Origin: Psychrobacter sanguinis
Lineage (GTDB): Bacteria; Pseudomonadota; Gammaproteobacteria; Pseudomonadales; Moraxellaceae
Assembly: GCF_020736705.1 (NCBI RefSeq)
Contig: NZ_CP085990.1
Coordinates: 310,001-374,000, forward strand
Direction of reading: 5' to 3'
Length of the DNA: 64,000 bases
Below the pieces are notes generated by a model. The model worked only from the letters and a program-made list of their open reading frames with translations, did not search any database and was not told the DNA's origin. Made by a program: the position numbers and the translations under genes. Positions 38,941-48,948 of the stretch are shown here, piece after piece. Every line of letters starts with the position of its first letter. Position 1 is the first letter of the stretch.

Positions 38941-39564
38941 ATGCAAACTTTATATATTCACCCGGAAAACCCTCAGCCTAGACTGATAAGCCAAGTGGTC
39001 GATGCGTTAAACCGCGACCAACTCATTATTTATCCCACTGATACCAGTTACGCCTTTGGCTGTAAGATTGGATCAAAAGAAGCCATTGAAAAGCTGAGAT
39101 TGATTCGTCAACTTGATGACAGGCATCAGTTCACCCTACTGTGCCGTGACCTGAGCGAAATCGCCACTTATGCCACTGTAGACAATCAACAATTTAAACT
39201 GCTTAAAGCCTCTACCCCATCCCCTATCACGTTTATTTTAGACGCCACTAAGGATGTACCCAAAAAGCTGTCTCATCCGAAGAAAAAGACCATCGGTATC
39301 AGAGTCCCCTCTAATCCGATTTCACAGATGATACTAGACGCTATGGGAGAACCTATTCTAACCAGCTCTTTAATCCTACCAGATATGCAACTTGCCTTAG
39401 ATGACCCATTTGATATCGAGGATAAGCTTGGCAATAACATAGATGTGATGATTAATGCGGGTGTTCTAACCACTAAATTAACCACTATTGTCGATATGAC
39501 GGTGTCACCACCTGAACTCATACGTCAAGGTGCAGGAGATGCTAGTTTACTCATTGATGAGTAA
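38941..39564 (+). CDS. yciO: YciO family protein (Sua5/YrdC-like)
   Basis: The 207-residue protein closely follows E. coli YciO: YIHPENPQPRLISQVVDAL, YPTDTSYAFGCKIGSKEAIE, RQLDDRHQFTLLCRDLSE, the KKTIGIRVPSNPI segment and VDMTVSPPELIRQGAGD. The fold is that of L-threonylcarbamoyladenylate synthase, but whether YciO itself contributes to tRNA t6A is less clear than for TsaC. The start at 38941 has AGGAG 8 nt upstream; the frame opens earlier at a TTG. It follows epmC on the same strand after 177 bp. Confidence 0.93.
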   Translation: MQTLYIHPENPQPRLISQVVDALNRDQLIIYPTDTSYAFGCKIGSKEAIEKLRLIRQLDDRHQFTLLCRDLSEIATYATVDNQQFKLLKASTPSPITFILDATKDVPKKLSHPKKKTIGIRVPSNPISQMILDAMGEPILTSSLILPDMQLALDDPFDIEDKLGNNIDVMINAGVLTTKLTTIVDMTVSPPELIRQGAGDASLLIDE

Positions 39565-39625
39565 TGCTATGGCTAGAATTGCAAATATAATGAATATTGA
39601 CCCTGCTTAGCAAAATAACTTACCT

Positions 39626-39655
39626 AGCGAATTAACCTGTTTAATTCGCTTTTTT
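39626..39655 (+). terminator. Terminator after yciO
   Basis: A 10-bp stem AGCGAATTAA/TTAATTCGCT (39626-39635 and 39641-39650) with a 5-nt loop is followed by five or more T. Confidence 0.9.
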
Positions 39656-39704
39656 ATATCTTTCTTATTTGACTTAACTTAGTATCATTGTGTTTTCATA
39701 AAAC

Positions 39705-39767
39705 ATAAGAAAACCTCAGTCGCTCAATAAATTGTATAAAACAAAATTTATAAAGCGACTGAGGTTT
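39705..39767 (-). terminator. Terminator of the alpha operon
   Basis: A 14-bp stem (39711-39724 with 39754-39767) has a 29-nt loop that itself can fold (ATAAATT/AATTTAT). On the minus strand it ends in TTT. It lies 86 bp after the rplQ stop and so closes the ribosomal block. Confidence 0.85.
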
Positions 39768-39852
39768 CTGTATAACTTGCTGTCGTGCTAGGTAGTTGAC
39801 TAGTAAGCAAATACCTAGCCATTGACACCAATAAATCGAACTAATTAGAAAA

Positions 39853-40218
39853 TTAGTCGCGATCTACTAGCTCAACATACGCCATTGGTGCATTGTCACC
39901 ATCACGGTTGCCACATTTGATGATACGGATGTATCCACCTGGGCGCGCTTGATAACGTGGTGCTAATGTACCAAATAACTTACCAACCATATCTTTGTTA
40001 CGCATACGGCTGAATGCTAAACGGCGGTTAGCAACTGAATCTTCTTTTGCCAAAGTAATTAAAGGCTCAGCTACACGGCGAAGCTCTTTAGCTTTAGGTA
40101 ATGTTGTTTTAATCAGTTCATGCTCAAACAGAGAGTTTGTCATGTTCTGGAACATTGCCTTACGATGGCTGCCGGTGCGACCCAGCTTAACTCCACTCTT
40201 ACGATGTCGCATGGTCAA
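39853..40218 (-). CDS. rplQ: 50S ribosomal protein L17
   Basis: The 121-residue protein has the L17 start [20 protein letters not shown] and [15 protein letters not shown]. It ends with the [13 protein letters not shown] tail. The frame begins MTMRHRK, so the second Met, 6 nt on, may be the true start. It lies 14 nt after rpoA, the usual last gene of the alpha operon. Confidence 0.98.
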   Translation of the reverse strand: MTMRHRKSGVKLGRTGSHRKAMFQNMTNSLFEHELIKTTLPKAKELRRVAEPLITLAKEDSVANRRLAFSRMRNKDMVGKLFGTLAPRYQARPGGYIRIIKCGNRDGDNAPMAYVELVDRD

Positions 40219-40232
40219 ATATCCTTAATAGT

Positions 40233-41240
40233 TTAACGGCTACGGTAAGAAAAACGGTCATCAACACGTAGATCTGCTGGCGGCCAATTTTCTAGGCGCA
40301 TATCCAGTTCAAGACCTTTAGACGCTAATACGTCTTTAATTTCGGTTAATGATTTCTTACCAAGGTTTGGTGTTTTAAGCAGTTCAGTTTCTGAACGCTG
40401 TACCAAATCGCCGATATAGTAAATGTTTTCAGCTTTTAAACAGTTTGCTGAGCGAACCGTTAGTTCAAGGTCATCTACTGGGCGTAATAGCACAGGATCA
40501 ACCTCTTCTTTCTCTTTCACAGGCTCTGGCGCTTCTTCTGCTTCTAAATCTACAAAAATAGAGATTTGTTGCTGCAAAATAGTTGCTGCTTTGCGAATTG
40601 CTTCTTCAGGATCGATCGTACCATTAGTTTCAAGCTCAATGATAAGACGGTCAAGATCCGTACGCTGTTCAACACGAGCATTCTCAACTTGGTAAGCTAC
40701 GCGTGAAACTGGGCTAAAGCTAGCATCCAATTTCAAGCGACCAATGGCCTTAGTATCACCGTCTTCACGGCGAAGGTTAGCAGGCTCGTAACCACGGCCC
40801 ATAACCACACGTAAGCGCATTTTTAGATGACCACGGTCACCTAGCGTACCTAGAACCAAATCAGGGTTAACAATATCAACGTTATGTGGCAGTTCAATAT
40901 CTGCCGCCGTGATAATGCCAGGACCTTTTTTATCTAGCGTTAAAAATACTTCATTTTGATCGTGCATAGTAATTGCAAGACCTTTCAGATTTAATAATAA
41001 ATCTAAAACGTCTTCTTGCAGACCTTCAAGGGTAGAATATTCATGATCTACGCCTTCAATTTCTGCTTCAATTACCGCTGCACCAGGTAACGAAGATAAA
41101 AGAATGCGACGAAGGGCATTACCTAGGGTATGCCCAAAGCCGCGTTCTAACGGCTCGAGCGTGACTTTTGCATTGGTTTCGTCAACCGCATCCACATTAA
41201 TGGCATTAGGGGTCAGAAACTCGGTAGCATTTAGCATCAT
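40233..41240 (-). CDS. rpoA: RNA polymerase subunit alpha
   Basis: The 335-residue protein has the assembly domain ([42 protein letters not shown]) and an acidic linker at about residues 235-250. The C-terminal domain has [24 protein letters not shown], which includes the Arg that contacts UP elements, and [16 protein letters not shown]. It dimerises to start polymerase assembly and contacts activators. The gene lies 39 bp after rpsD. Two adjacent Met codons make the first residue ambiguous. Confidence 0.99.
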   Translation of the reverse strand: MMLNATEFLTPNAINVDAVDETNAKVTLEPLERGFGHTLGNALRRILLSSLPGAAVIEAEIEGVDHEYSTLEGLQEDVLDLLLNLKGLAITMHDQNEVFLTLDKKGPGIITAADIELPHNVDIVNPDLVLGTLGDRGHLKMRLRVVMGRGYEPANLRREDGDTKAIGRLKLDASFSPVSRVAYQVENARVEQRTDLDRLIIELETNGTIDPEEAIRKAATILQQQISIFVDLEAEEAPEPVKEKEEVDPVLLRPVDDLELTVRSANCLKAENIYYIGDLVQRSETELLKTPNLGKKSLTEIKDVLASKGLELDMRLENWPPADLRVDDRFSYRSR

Positions 41241-41279
41241 ATTGTCACCTCGATTAGTTAATCAAATTATTGTTAGCGA

Positions 41280-41921
41280 TTATTTAGAATACAATTCAAC
41301 GATTAAGCTTTCGGTGATTTCTGCAGGTAGATCAATACGATCTGGAGCTTGCTTAAATGTACCTTGCATTTTGCTATGATCAACGTCTAACCACTCAGGG
41401 ATACCACGTTGGGTAGCAAGTTCGATAGCATTCTTAATACGTAACTGTTCTTTCGCTTTTTCATGAATAGCGATTACATCACCATCTTGAACTTGGATTG
41501 ATGGAATGTTCACACGAACAAACTCATCACGACCAGCTTTCTTAAGCATAATCGCACGGTGGCTTACTAACTGACGTGCTTCAGCACGAGTTGAACCAAA
41601 GCCCATACGATATACTACGTTGTCTAAACGGCGCTCTAGCATTTGCAATAGGTGTTCACCAGTTGCGCCGCGAGCACGTGCAGATTCTTTATAGTAGTTA
41701 GCGAACTGACGCTCTAAAACGCCATACATACGCTTAACTTTTTGCTTCTCACGCAACTGTAGCGAGTATTCAGAAGCTTTATTGCGCGTATTGCCATGTT
41801 GACCAGGTACGCGACCTGCTTTTTTAGTTTTAACGTCATAAGGTTTAACACCTGATTTTAATTGTAAATCAGTACCTTCACGACGCGACAACTTTAATTT
41901 TGGACCTATATAACGGGCCAT
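41280..41921 (-). CDS. rpsD: 30S ribosomal protein S4
   Basis: The 213-residue protein opens [19 protein letters not shown] and has the S4 RNA-binding domain ([26 protein letters not shown]). It nucleates 16S rRNA assembly and in E. coli represses the alpha operon by binding the rpsM leader. Slightly longer than the E. coli protein (206). It lies between rpsK and rpoA as usual. Confidence 0.99.
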   Translation of the reverse strand: MARYIGPKLKLSRREGTDLQLKSGVKPYDVKTKKAGRVPGQHGNTRNKASEYSLQLREKQKVKRMYGVLERQFANYYKESARARGATGEHLLQMLERRLDNVVYRMGFGSTRAEARQLVSHRAIMLKKAGRDEFVRVNIPSIQVQDGDVIAIHEKAKEQLRIKNAIELATQRGIPEWLDVDHSKMQGTFKQAPDRIDLPAEITESLIVELYSK

Positions 41922-42032
41922 GCTTGTGTCTCCTTGAGTTACGTCTTAATAGTAACTTGTAACGGTAATTTCGTCTTAATACACACACCGCAACTTTGCT
42001 TTCAATAAAGCAAAGCATACGGTAACAATAGT

Positions 42033-42425
42033 TTATACGCGACGCTTTTTAGGCGGACGGCAACCGTTGTGTGGGATTGGGGTTACATCAGATATGCTGT
42101 TAATTTTATAACCTAATGCACCTAAAGCTCTTACCGCAGACTCACGACCCGGTCCTGGACCTTTAACCAGAACATCGACATTTTTTACACCATAAGTTTC
42201 CTGAGCTGCTTTACCAGCAACTTCAGCTGCAACCTGGGCTGCAAATGGAGTAGATTTACGTGAACCACGGAAGCCTTGTCCACCAGAGGTGGCCCAAGCC
42301 AATGCATTACCTTGACGATCAGTAATCGTTACAATGGTGTTATTAAAAGACGCATGAATGTGGGCTACGCCCTCGGATACCGAACGACGTGCCGTTTTTT
42401 TACGACCACGGGTGTCTTTTGCCAT
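42033..42425 (-). CDS. rpsK: 30S ribosomal protein S11
   Basis: The 130-residue protein has [44 protein letters not shown] and ends [11 protein letters not shown], both diagnostic of S11 in the platform of the 30S subunit. It starts 20 nt after the rpsM stop. Confidence 0.99.
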   Translation of the reverse strand: MAKDTRGRKKTARRSVSEGVAHIHASFNNTIVTITDRQGNALAWATSGGQGFRGSRKSTPFAAQVAAEVAGKAAQETYGVKNVDVLVKGPGPGRESAVRALGALGYKINSISDVTPIPHNGCRPPKKRRV

Positions 42426-42445
42426 CTTTTAGCTTCCTAAGTTAA

Positions 42446-42802
42446 TTATCTTTTAATTGAACGAATCGGACCCTTACGAGTACGAGCGTTGTTCTTCGTG
42501 TTTTGACCTCTTACAGGTAAATTACGACGATGGCGAATGCCACGGTAACAACCTAAATCGACCAAACGCTTGATATTCATTGAAACTTCACGACGTAGGT
42601 CACCCTCTGTCATGTAGTTACCAACTTCTGCACGGATAGCATCAAGCTGTGCGTCATCTAATTGACTGACTTTAGTAGTAGGTTCAATACCAACCGCTGC
42701 TAAGATTTTCTGAGCGGTAGTACGACCGATACCAAAGATATAAGTCAATGAAATCACTGCATGCTTGTTATCCGGGATATTGACGCCGGCAATACGAGCC
42801 AT
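42446..42802 (-). CDS. rpsM: 30S ribosomal protein S13
   Basis: The 118-residue protein begins [26 protein letters not shown] and contains [29 protein letters not shown]. It sits in the 30S head and contacts 50S. It is the first gene of the alpha group; a -10 box lies 35 nt upstream. Confidence 0.99.
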   Translation of the reverse strand: MARIAGVNIPDNKHAVISLTYIFGIGRTTAQKILAAVGIEPTTKVSQLDDAQLDAIRAEVGNYMTEGDLRREVSMNIKRLVDLGCYRGIRHRRNLPVRGQNTKNNARTRKGPIRSIKR

Positions 42803-42836
42803 TGATTTCTCTCCAGTTGTGAAAAATGAGTCTCTT

Positions 42837-42842
42837 ATTATA
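42837..42842 (-). promoter_or_regulatory. Candidate alpha-operon -10 box
   Basis: A perfect TATAAT on the minus strand, 35 nt before rpsM. The -35 region is poor. In E. coli the alpha operon starts in the same place. Confidence 0.4.
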
Positions 42843-42956
42843 AACGAATAATTGAGTAGACTTATGTTTCAGATTTTGCCATTTACCAATTTTATTTATT
42901 AACGCTTTGGTTTTGAACGCCAAAACATGTAAAAAAGTTAGTAAACGACGGCAAGT

Positions 42957-42978
42957 GGCGGATGATAGCTCATCCGCC
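42957..42978. repeat. Strong hairpin between rpmJ and rpsM
   Basis: A 9-bp GC-rich stem GGCGGATGA/TCATCCGCC with a 4-nt loop lies 65 bp after the rpmJ stop. No T-run follows on the minus strand, so it may protect the spc 3' end or form part of a regulatory leader rather than terminate. Confidence 0.7.
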
Positions 42979-43042
42979 CTAAATTTTCAAGTTTATTTGG
43001 TAATATGTATTATAAATAACTTTAAAATACAAAAATCAACCA

Positions 43043-43159
43043 TTAACCTTGACGTTGTTTATGACGTGGTTCTGCTTTGCAGATAACGTGTACTTTACCT
43101 TTACGACGTACTACTTTACAGCTACCACAAATTTTCTTAACAGATGCTTGAACTTTCAT
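43043..43159 (-). CDS. rpmJ: 50S ribosomal protein L36
   Basis: This 38-residue gene begins [17 protein letters not shown] and ends EPRHKQRQG. Cys11, Cys14, Cys27 and a His near residue 33 form the zinc site, so it is the zinc-binding type. AGGAG lies 8 nt before the ATG. It lies 52 bp after secY, its standard place. Confidence 0.97.
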   Translation of the reverse strand: MKVQASVKKICGSCKVVRRKGKVHVICKAEPRHKQRQG

Positions 43160-43211
43160 AATTTTCTCCTATTGAACAGACCCATTCAAAAGCTTTAAAT
43201 ATAAGTTAAAA

Positions 43212-44543
43212 CTATCTGATTAATGTCTGCTCATGATACTGATGTGTCATTAAGTGAGCCTGTAGCTGGGATATGAAATCCATCACCACGACTACCATAA
43301 TTAAAAGTGATGTACCACCTAAGTGGAATGGTATGCCAAATGAAGATTGCAGTAGCATCGGCATTAAACAAATCACAGTCATATAAATAGCACCGATAAA
43401 GGTTAAGCGATTTAAAACATGATCTAAGTAACGCTGAGTTTGTAAGCCAGGTCTAATACCTGGAATATAAGCACCACTACGCTTCAAGTTCTCCGCCACT
43501 TCTCTCGGACTAAACACTAGTGCCGTATAGAAGTAACAGAAGAAGATAATCATTGCACCAAATAAAACCAAATATAAGGGCTGACCCGGTGCTAGAACCA
43601 ATGACAGAGTTTGTAAAAATTGCTGCCATGCACTAGGATCGGCAGAATTACCTACCCATTGTCCTAAACTTGCAGGGAACATCAACAACGCACTTGCAAA
43701 AATAGCTGGGATTACCCCGGCCATATTAATCTTTAATGGCAAATGTGATTGCTGATCAGCGTAAATTTTACGACCTAGTTGTTGTTTTTGGGCATAGTTT
43801 ACAGGGATACGACGCTGTGCTCTTTCGATAAACACAATACCCGCTGTCACTGCAATACCTAATACCGCAAATACTAACAGTACAATCAGACTTTGAGGGT
43901 CGTTTTTGACCATGTCAAAGGACTGACCTAACATACTAGGCACACTGGCCACAATGCTTGCAAAAATAAGCATTGAAATACCATTGCCCACACCGCGTTC
44001 TGTAATTTGCTCACCAAGCCACATCAAGAACATGGCGCCTGCTACAAGAGAACTCACAGCAGGAATATAAAATGTTAATCCTGAAGACAATGTCAGGTTT
44101 TGACTGATTAATCCAGTACACATAAAAATGGCTTGGATAGACGCCAAAAAGAGAGTGCCTTGTCTCGTATACTTATTGAGTTTACGACGACCGGACTCTC
44201 CTTCTTTTTTCAAAGCTTCCAATGAGGGCAATACTGCTGACATCATTTGAACAATAATAGAAGCTGAGATATAAGGCATGATACCTAAAGCCATAATCGA
44301 CATTCTCTCTAAAGCACCACCAGAGAACATGTTAAACATGCTCAAGATGGTGTTTTCATTACGAGAGAACAATTCAGCTAGGCTAACTGGATTAATACCA
44401 GGAACTGGAATATGTGAACCTAAACGGTAAACAACCAGCGCCCCCATCAAAAACAACAAGCGACTCCATAGCTCATCATACTTACGAATAAAGACAAGCG
44501 GATTCATCGGAATTGCAGAGGTAGGCACAGATTGCTTCGCCAT
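43212..44543 (-). CDS. secY: Protein translocase subunit SecY
   Basis: The 443-residue membrane protein has ten predicted helices and family motifs VYRLGSHIPVPGINP, MALGIMPYISASIIVQ (second helix and plug side), RRIPVNYAQKQ and NLKRSGAYIPGIRPG. It forms the protein-conducting channel with SecE and SecG. It starts 5 nt after the rplO stop, so expression is coupled to the ribosomal genes. Confidence 0.99.
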   Translation of the reverse strand: MAKQSVPTSAIPMNPLVFIRKYDELWSRLLFLMGALVVYRLGSHIPVPGINPVSLAELFSRNENTILSMFNMFSGGALERMSIMALGIMPYISASIIVQMMSAVLPSLEALKKEGESGRRKLNKYTRQGTLFLASIQAIFMCTGLISQNLTLSSGLTFYIPAVSSLVAGAMFLMWLGEQITERGVGNGISMLIFASIVASVPSMLGQSFDMVKNDPQSLIVLLVFAVLGIAVTAGIVFIERAQRRIPVNYAQKQQLGRKIYADQQSHLPLKINMAGVIPAIFASALLMFPASLGQWVGNSADPSAWQQFLQTLSLVLAPGQPLYLVLFGAMIIFFCYFYTALVFSPREVAENLKRSGAYIPGIRPGLQTQRYLDHVLNRLTFIGAIYMTVICLMPMLLQSSFGIPFHLGGTSLLIMVVVVMDFISQLQAHLMTHQYHEQTLIR

Positions 44544-44548
44544 TTAAA

Positions 44549-44998
44549 TTACTCCTCAGTTTCCTCAACTGTGCCACCAGCAGCTTCAATAGCAGCTTTA
44601 GCACCTTTGGTCACTTTAACACCTTTAAATGTATAAGCTTTAGTAATCTCGCCAGATAAGATGATACGCGCACGTTTCATGTCATGACGGATAATGTTAG
44701 CTTCTTTTAAAGTTTCAACGCTTACTACGTCGCCATCGATCTTATTAAGTTCAGATAGACGTACTTCTGCAGTGGTTAATGCCATTTGACTGGTAAAACC
44801 AAACTTAGGTACACGACGGAATAAAGGCATTTGACCGCCTTCAAAACCTGTACGAATGCTTGAACCAGAACGTGACTTCTGACCTTTAACACCACGGCCA
44901 CCAGTCTTGCCTAGGCCAGAACCGATACCACGACCTTTACGGTGTGCAGTTTTTTTAGCGCCTACGCCTGGTGATAATTCGTTTAATTTAAGTCCCAT
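44549..44998 (-). CDS. rplO: 50S ribosomal protein L15
   Basis: The 149-residue protein has the Gly/Lys-rich N-terminus [21 protein letters not shown] and [18 protein letters not shown]. Its ATG overlaps the rpmD stop by one base (TAATG). The Glu-rich last residues are a slight extension over E. coli (144). Confidence 0.99.
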   Translation of the reverse strand: MGLKLNELSPGVGAKKTAHRKGRGIGSGLGKTGGRGVKGQKSRSGSSIRTGFEGGQMPLFRRVPKFGFTSQMALTTAEVRLSELNKIDGDVVSVETLKEANIIRHDMKRARIILSGEITKAYTFKGVKVTKGAKAAIEAAGGTVEETEE

Positions 44999-45177
44999 TA
45001 CGCTTCCTCCACTTTTACCATGTAATTGATGCGATTCACCATTCCACGGGTTGAAGGCGTGTCTTCAACTTCAACTGTATGTCCAATACGGCGTAAACCA
45101 AGGCCCATAAGACAAGCTTTGTGGCTCTTGAGGCGATGGGCACCAGATTTAATTTGAGTAACTTTCATTTTTTTCAT
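44998..45177 (-). CDS. rpmD: 50S ribosomal protein L30
   Basis: A 59-residue protein reads [20 protein letters not shown] and [24 protein letters not shown], the L30 signature. AGGTG lies 7 nt before the ATG at 45177; a second Met three codons later is possible. The TAA shares its last A with the rplO start, a tight coupling. Confidence 0.97.
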   Translation of the reverse strand: MKKMKVTQIKSGAHRLKSHKACLMGLGLRRIGHTVEVEDTPSTRGMVNRINYMVKVEEA

Positions 45178-45210
45178 CGTAACTCACCTACTTTAATATC
45201 TAAATAATGG

Positions 45211-45708
45211 TTAGCCCAAGATTTCGTCTACAGATTTACCACGTTTTGCAGCCGCCTTTTCAGGAGACGACATATCACGTAAACCATTGAATGTTGCACG
45301 TACTACGTTAGTTGGGTTCGTTGAACCATAACATTTAGTTAATACGTCTTCTACACCAGCTGATTCAAGAACGGCACGTACTGCACCACCGGCGATTACG
45401 CCAGTACCTTCGTTAGCTGGCTGCATGTATACTTTACTTGCACCATGACGGGCAATAATTGGGTGCTGTAAAGTAACGCCATCAAGATCTACAGTGATCA
45501 TATTGCGTTTAGCAGCTTCAAGTGCTTTTTGGATAGCCGCTGGAACTTCACGAGCTTTACCACGTCCAAAACCTACACGGCCGTTACCATCACCAACAAC
45601 AGTCAATGCTGTGAATGAGAAAATACGACCACCTTTAACTACTTTAGATACACGATCAACAGAAACTAATTTTTCTACTAAACCGTCATTTTGCTCTACT
45701 TTAGCCAT
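45211..45708 (-). CDS. rpsE: 30S ribosomal protein S5
   Basis: The 165-residue protein has [26 protein letters not shown] and [15 protein letters not shown] plus the C-terminal [16 protein letters not shown]. It helps form the mRNA entry and decoding region, and mutations here give spectinomycin resistance in other bacteria; nothing in this sequence suggests such a change. Confidence 0.99.
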   Translation of the reverse strand: MAKVEQNDGLVEKLVSVDRVSKVVKGGRIFSFTALTVVGDGNGRVGFGRGKAREVPAAIQKALEAAKRNMITVDLDGVTLQHPIIARHGASKVYMQPANEGTGVIAGGAVRAVLESAGVEDVLTKCYGSTNPTNVVRATFNGLRDMSSPEKAAAKRGKSVDEILG

Positions 45709-45710
45709 GA

Positions 45711-46061
45711 TTAAAACTCCAATCCATTTTCACGAGCGGCGTCAGCCAATGCTTTAACGCGACCGTGGTATTTAAAACCACTACGGTCAAAGGCAACTTT
45801 AGTGATACCTGCAGATTTTCCACGTTCAGCGATAAGTTTACCTACAGCAGTTGCTGCATCAACGTTACCAGTAGCGCCAGAGCGTAATGTTTCGTCAAGT
45901 GTTGAAGCTTGAGCCAATACTTCTCCGCCAGTCGGAGAGATGATCTGAGCATAAATATGGCGTGGAGTACGGTTAACAACTAAACGATGCACACCTAAAT
46001 AACGGATGTGGGCACGTGTTTTCTTAGCTCGACGTAAGCGAGCAGCTTTTTTATCAAACAT
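45711..46061 (-). CDS. rplR: 50S ribosomal protein L18
   Basis: The 116-residue protein reads [34 protein letters not shown] and ends [26 protein letters not shown], both standard for L18, which binds 5S rRNA. It lies 2 nt from rpsE. Confidence 0.99.
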   Translation of the reverse strand: MFDKKAARLRRAKKTRAHIRYLGVHRLVVNRTPRHIYAQIISPTGGEVLAQASTLDETLRSGATGNVDAATAVGKLIAERGKSAGITKVAFDRSGFKYHGRVKALADAARENGLEF

Positions 46062-46072
46062 GTCATTTCACC

Positions 46073-46606
46073 TTATTTTTTCTTAGCTTCTTTACGAACC
46101 ACATGCTCGTCACTATAACGGATACCTTTACCTTTATATGGCTCAGGTGGACGATAACCACGGATTTTCGCAGCAGCTTGACCTAGTGCCTGCTTATCAT
46201 TTGATTTTAAAATGATTTCAGTTTGGGTTGGAGTTTCAGCAGTAACACCTTCTGGAAGCGTGTACTCAACTGGATGAGAGTAACCAACGTTTAAAGTTAC
46301 TTTATTACCCGCTACTTGAGCACGATAACCAACACCGATCAATTGAAGCTTTCTTTCGAACCCTTCAGATACACCGATCACTAAATTGTTAACTAGTGAA
46401 CGCATAGTACCAGTGTACATCCAAGCATCTTTAGAATCAGAAACAGGTGATAAGACAACTTGATCTTCTTCTTGTTTTAGCTCGACCAAATCATGCAGGC
46501 GTAAAGACATAGTACCTTTAGTGCCTTTAACTTCTACCTGCTGACCGTTCAAAGTAACACTTACGCCCTTAGGCAGTGCTACTGGGGCTTTAGCCACACG
46601 AGACAT
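46073..46606 (-). CDS. rplF: 50S ribosomal protein L6
   Basis: The 177-residue protein has two L6 repeats and the C-terminal motif [35 protein letters not shown] lies before the ATG. It is separated from rpsH by an unusually long 209-bp gap, whereas most neighbours here are 2-40 bp apart. Confidence 0.99.
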   Translation of the reverse strand: MSRVAKAPVALPKGVSVTLNGQQVEVKGTKGTMSLRLHDLVELKQEEDQVVLSPVSDSKDAWMYTGTMRSLVNNLVIGVSEGFERKLQLIGVGYRAQVAGNKVTLNVGYSHPVEYTLPEGVTAETPTQTEIILKSNDKQALGQAAAKIRGYRPPEPYKGKGIRYSDEHVVRKEAKKK

Positions 46607-46815
46607 AGGGGATTTCCTTAGTAAGATAAATCTTAATAACAGATAAATAACGAATGATTATTAAAAAATTAACAGGCACAAGGCCTGTTAATTTAAATAA
46701 TCAGCTCTATATTACTTAAGCTTTTAACTATTAACAGTAACTAGATACCTAAATAAAGGCAGCTATTATACCTGATTAATAGAACTTAAAAAAGTTAAAT
46801 AATACAAAATATGAT
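46607..46815 (-). promoter_or_regulatory. rpsH-rplF spacer with -10 box and terminator-like hairpin
   Basis: On the minus strand, after the rpsH stop, a perfect TATAAT lies at 46765-46770 (weak T-rich -35). About 70 nt further a 12-bp perfect stem (46683-46694 with 46666-46677, loop ACAAG on the plus strand) is followed by TTTTTT. The word CTGTTAAT at 46730-46737, read on the minus strand, is complementary to the first stem arm (8 bp), so an alternative fold is possible. The set could be an attenuator before rplF, or a small RNA of about 95 nt. E. coli has no such element here. Confidence 0.5.
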
Positions 46816-47214
46816 TTAAGCAACAAATGCGATAACTTCGCCACCGATGCCAGCAGCACGAGCAGCGCGATCGCTCATAATGCCTTGGCTGGTAGAAACA
46901 ATCGCAACGCCTAAACCTTGCTGTACCGATGGGATTGCGTCTTTACCGCGGTATTGACGTAAACCTGGACGGCTATAGCGTTTGATTACTTCGATTACAG
47001 GCTTGCCTTCGAAGTATTTTAATTCAATGCTAAGTGTTGCTTTACCATTACCTTCATCAGTTACGTCAGCAGAAGCGATGTAACCTTCTTGAACTAGTAG
47101 GTCAGCGATTGACTTACGTAGCTTAGAGCTAGGCATAGCAACAGAAACTTTACGTGCCATTTGTGCGTTACGGATACGGGTTAGCATATCAGCAACTGTA
47201 TCTTGCATACTCAT
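46816..47214 (-). CDS. rpsH: 30S ribosomal protein S8
   Basis: The 132-residue protein reads [20 protein letters not shown] and ends [33 protein letters not shown]8 binds 16S helix 21 and in E. coli represses the spc operon at a site in rplE. The start uses the first ATG (GGGAG 7 nt upstream), two residues before the usual Met. Confidence 0.99.
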   Translation of the reverse strand: MSMQDTVADMLTRIRNAQMARKVSVAMPSSKLRKSIADLLVQEGYIASADVTDEGNGKATLSIELKYFEGKPVIEVIKRYSRPGLRQYRGKDAIPSVQQGLGVAIVSTSQGIMSDRAARAAGIGGEVIAFVA

Positions 47215-47226
47215 AGTATTACTCCC

Positions 47227-47532
47227 TTACCAACTAGCTTTACGAACGCCTGGAACATCACCTTGCATTACGCGTTCGCGTAAAATGTTACGTGATAAAC
47301 CAAACTTACGGAAGTAACCATGAGGACGGCCAGTTACACCACAACGATTACGTAGTCTTACTGGAGACGAATTACGTGGCAGTGATTGAAGCTCAAGAAT
47401 GGCGTCCATTCTTTCTTCATCACTTGCGTTCATGTCACTAATGATTGCTTTAAGATTTGCACGCTTCTCAGCATACTTAGCAACCATTTTCTCGCGTTTT
47501 AATTCGCGATTAATCATGCTCTTTTTTGCCAT
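47227..47532 (-). CDS. rpsN: 30S ribosomal protein S14
   Basis: The 101-residue protein is the long, zinc-free type: it keeps only one Cys ([21 protein letters not shown]) and lacks the CxxC pairs. It lies 12 nt before rpsH and 12 nt after rplE. Confidence 0.99.
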   Translation of the reverse strand: MAKKSMINRELKREKMVAKYAEKRANLKAIISDMNASDEERMDAILELQSLPRNSSPVRLRNRCGVTGRPHGYFRKFGLSRNILRERVMQGDVPGVRKASW

Positions 47533-47544
47533 AATGCTTTATTC

Positions 47545-48081
47545 CTATTTGAATGGGAAGCCGAATGCTTTAAGCAATGCGCGACCCTGCTCGTCATCCT
47601 GAGCAGATGTCGTGATAGTGATATCAAGCCCACGAAGGCGATCAATTTTATCATAATCAACTTCTGGGAAAACGATTTGCTCTTTAATACCTAACGAGTA
47701 GTTACCACGACCATCGAAAGCTTTTGGTGAAAAGCCGCGGAAGTCACGGATACGTGGGATAGCAATAGCAATGAGACGATCTAAAAACTCATACATTTGC
47801 TCGCCACGAAGTGTCACTTTACAGCCAATCGGCCATTCTTCACGAATTTTAAAGCCAGCGACAGATTTACGAGCTTTAGTAATTACCGGCTTCTGACCTG
47901 CAATTGCAGTCATGTCCGCTACGGCACCTTCTAAAAGCTTCTTGTCTTGTGAAGCACCGCCAACACCCATGTTAAGAGTAATTTTGGTGATTTTTGGTAC
48001 TTGCATGACATTTTCCAAGCCTAGTTCATCTTTGATCTGTTGCTTGTACTGGTCATTGTATAGTGATTTTAATCTAGCCAT
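47545..48081 (-). CDS. rplE: 50S ribosomal protein L5
   Basis: The 178-residue protein has the [21 protein letters not shown] and [24 protein letters not shown] segments of L5, which binds 5S rRNA and contacts P-site tRNA. It lies 21 nt after rplX. In E. coli the S8 repressor site is near the start of this gene; I did not find a clear equivalent by eye. Confidence 0.99.
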   Translation of the reverse strand: MARLKSLYNDQYKQQIKDELGLENVMQVPKITKITLNMGVGGASQDKKLLEGAVADMTAIAGQKPVITKARKSVAGFKIREEWPIGCKVTLRGEQMYEFLDRLIAIAIPRIRDFRGFSPKAFDGRGNYSLGIKEQIVFPEVDYDKIDRLRGLDITITTSAQDDEQGRALLKAFGFPFK

Positions 48082-48102
48082 TGCTATTACACCCTTAGTG
48101 TT

Positions 48103-48420
48103 TTACGCAGTCGCCACTACTTCACCGTTTGAACGATAGACACGTTGCTTTTTGCCGTCTTCGTCAAACTGATAAGTAATACGATCAGCTTTTTGGGTTT
48201 GCGCATTTAAAATTGCGACGTTAGAAATATGTAAAAATGCTTCTTGCTTAACGATGCCACCTTCCGCACCAGTCGCCGCATTTGGCTTTTGGTGTTTGGT
48301 TACAATGTTAATGCCTTCAACTTTGATACGGTCATTTTTTACCGCTAGCACAGTGCCTTGTTTGCCTTTATCTTTCCCAGCAATAACAATGACATTGTCG
48401 CCTTTACGTAATTTAGCCAT
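48103..48420 (-). CDS. rplX: 50S ribosomal protein L24
   Basis: The 105-residue protein has the KOW motif ([22 protein letters not shown]) and [20 protein letters not shown]24 starts assembly of the 50S subunit. It starts 9 nt after the rplN stop. Confidence 0.99.
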   Translation of the reverse strand: MAKLRKGDNVIVIAGKDKGKQGTVLAVKNDRIKVEGINIVTKHQKPNAATGAEGGIVKQEAFLHISNVAILNAQTQKADRITYQFDEDGKKQRVYRSNGEVVATA

Positions 48421-48429
48421 GGGTTACCT

Positions 48430-48798
48430 CTACAGTACTTCTGGTGCTAGTGATACAATCTTCATGAATTGATCACCACGTAGTTCACGAGTTACCGGCC
48501 CAAAGATACGAGTGGCAATCGGGGCTTTATTCTGGTTAAGCAATACTGCAGCATTGTCATCAAAACGTAGTACTGAACCATCTGGACGACGTACACCTTT
48601 TTTGGTACGTACAACCACAGCATTCATTACATCGCCTTTTTTAACACGACCACGTGGAATTGCTTCTTTAACAGATACTTTAATGATGTCGCCTACAGAG
48701 GCATAACGACGATGTGAACCGCCTAGTACCTTAATACACTGTACACGTCGTGCACCACTATTATCTGCAACTTCCAGAATTGTCTCAGTCTGAATCAT
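48430..48798 (-). CDS. rplN: 50S ribosomal protein L14
   Basis: The 122-residue protein starts [22 protein letters not shown] and ends [19 protein letters not shown], exactly the usual L14 length. The frame opens 12 codons earlier at 48834, but GGAG lies 7 nt before the ATG at 48798 and homology starts there. It is the first gene of the spc group. Confidence 0.99.
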   Translation of the reverse strand: MIQTETILEVADNSGARRVQCIKVLGGSHRRYASVGDIIKVSVKEAIPRGRVKKGDVMNAVVVRTKKGVRRPDGSVLRFDDNAAVLLNQNKAPIATRIFGPVTRELRGDQFMKIVSLAPEVL

Positions 48799-48847
48799 CG
48801 CGTTACTCCAATCATATACAATAGGCAATAACAATACTGGTGAATTT

Positions 48848-48878
48848 ACTTCATGTAATTGTGAAAATCACATGAAGT
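48848..48878. repeat. Hairpin in the spc leader
   Basis: A 9-bp stem ACTTCATGT/ACATGAAGT with a 13-nt loop, itself able to fold (GTGA/TCAC), lies between the candidate spc promoter and rplN. There is no T-run, so a protein-binding or stability element is likelier than a terminator. Confidence 0.6.
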
Positions 48879-48914
48879 ATTCACTAATTTGGTATGTCGC
48901 CATAAAGGGGACGT

Positions 48915-48943
48915 ATTTTACCAGTATTAATTGCCAATTGCAA
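48915..48943 (-). promoter_or_regulatory. Candidate spc operon promoter
   Basis: Minus strand: TTGCAA (48938-48943), a 17-nt spacer, TAAAAT (48915-48920) preceded by TGG, an extended -10. It lies between rpsQ and rplN, where E. coli has the spc promoter. The expected transcript has a leader of about 110 nt. The first 11 bases from the -35 (TTGCAATTGGC) match those of the S10 promoter. Confidence 0.7.
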
Positions 48944-48948
48944 TTTGC

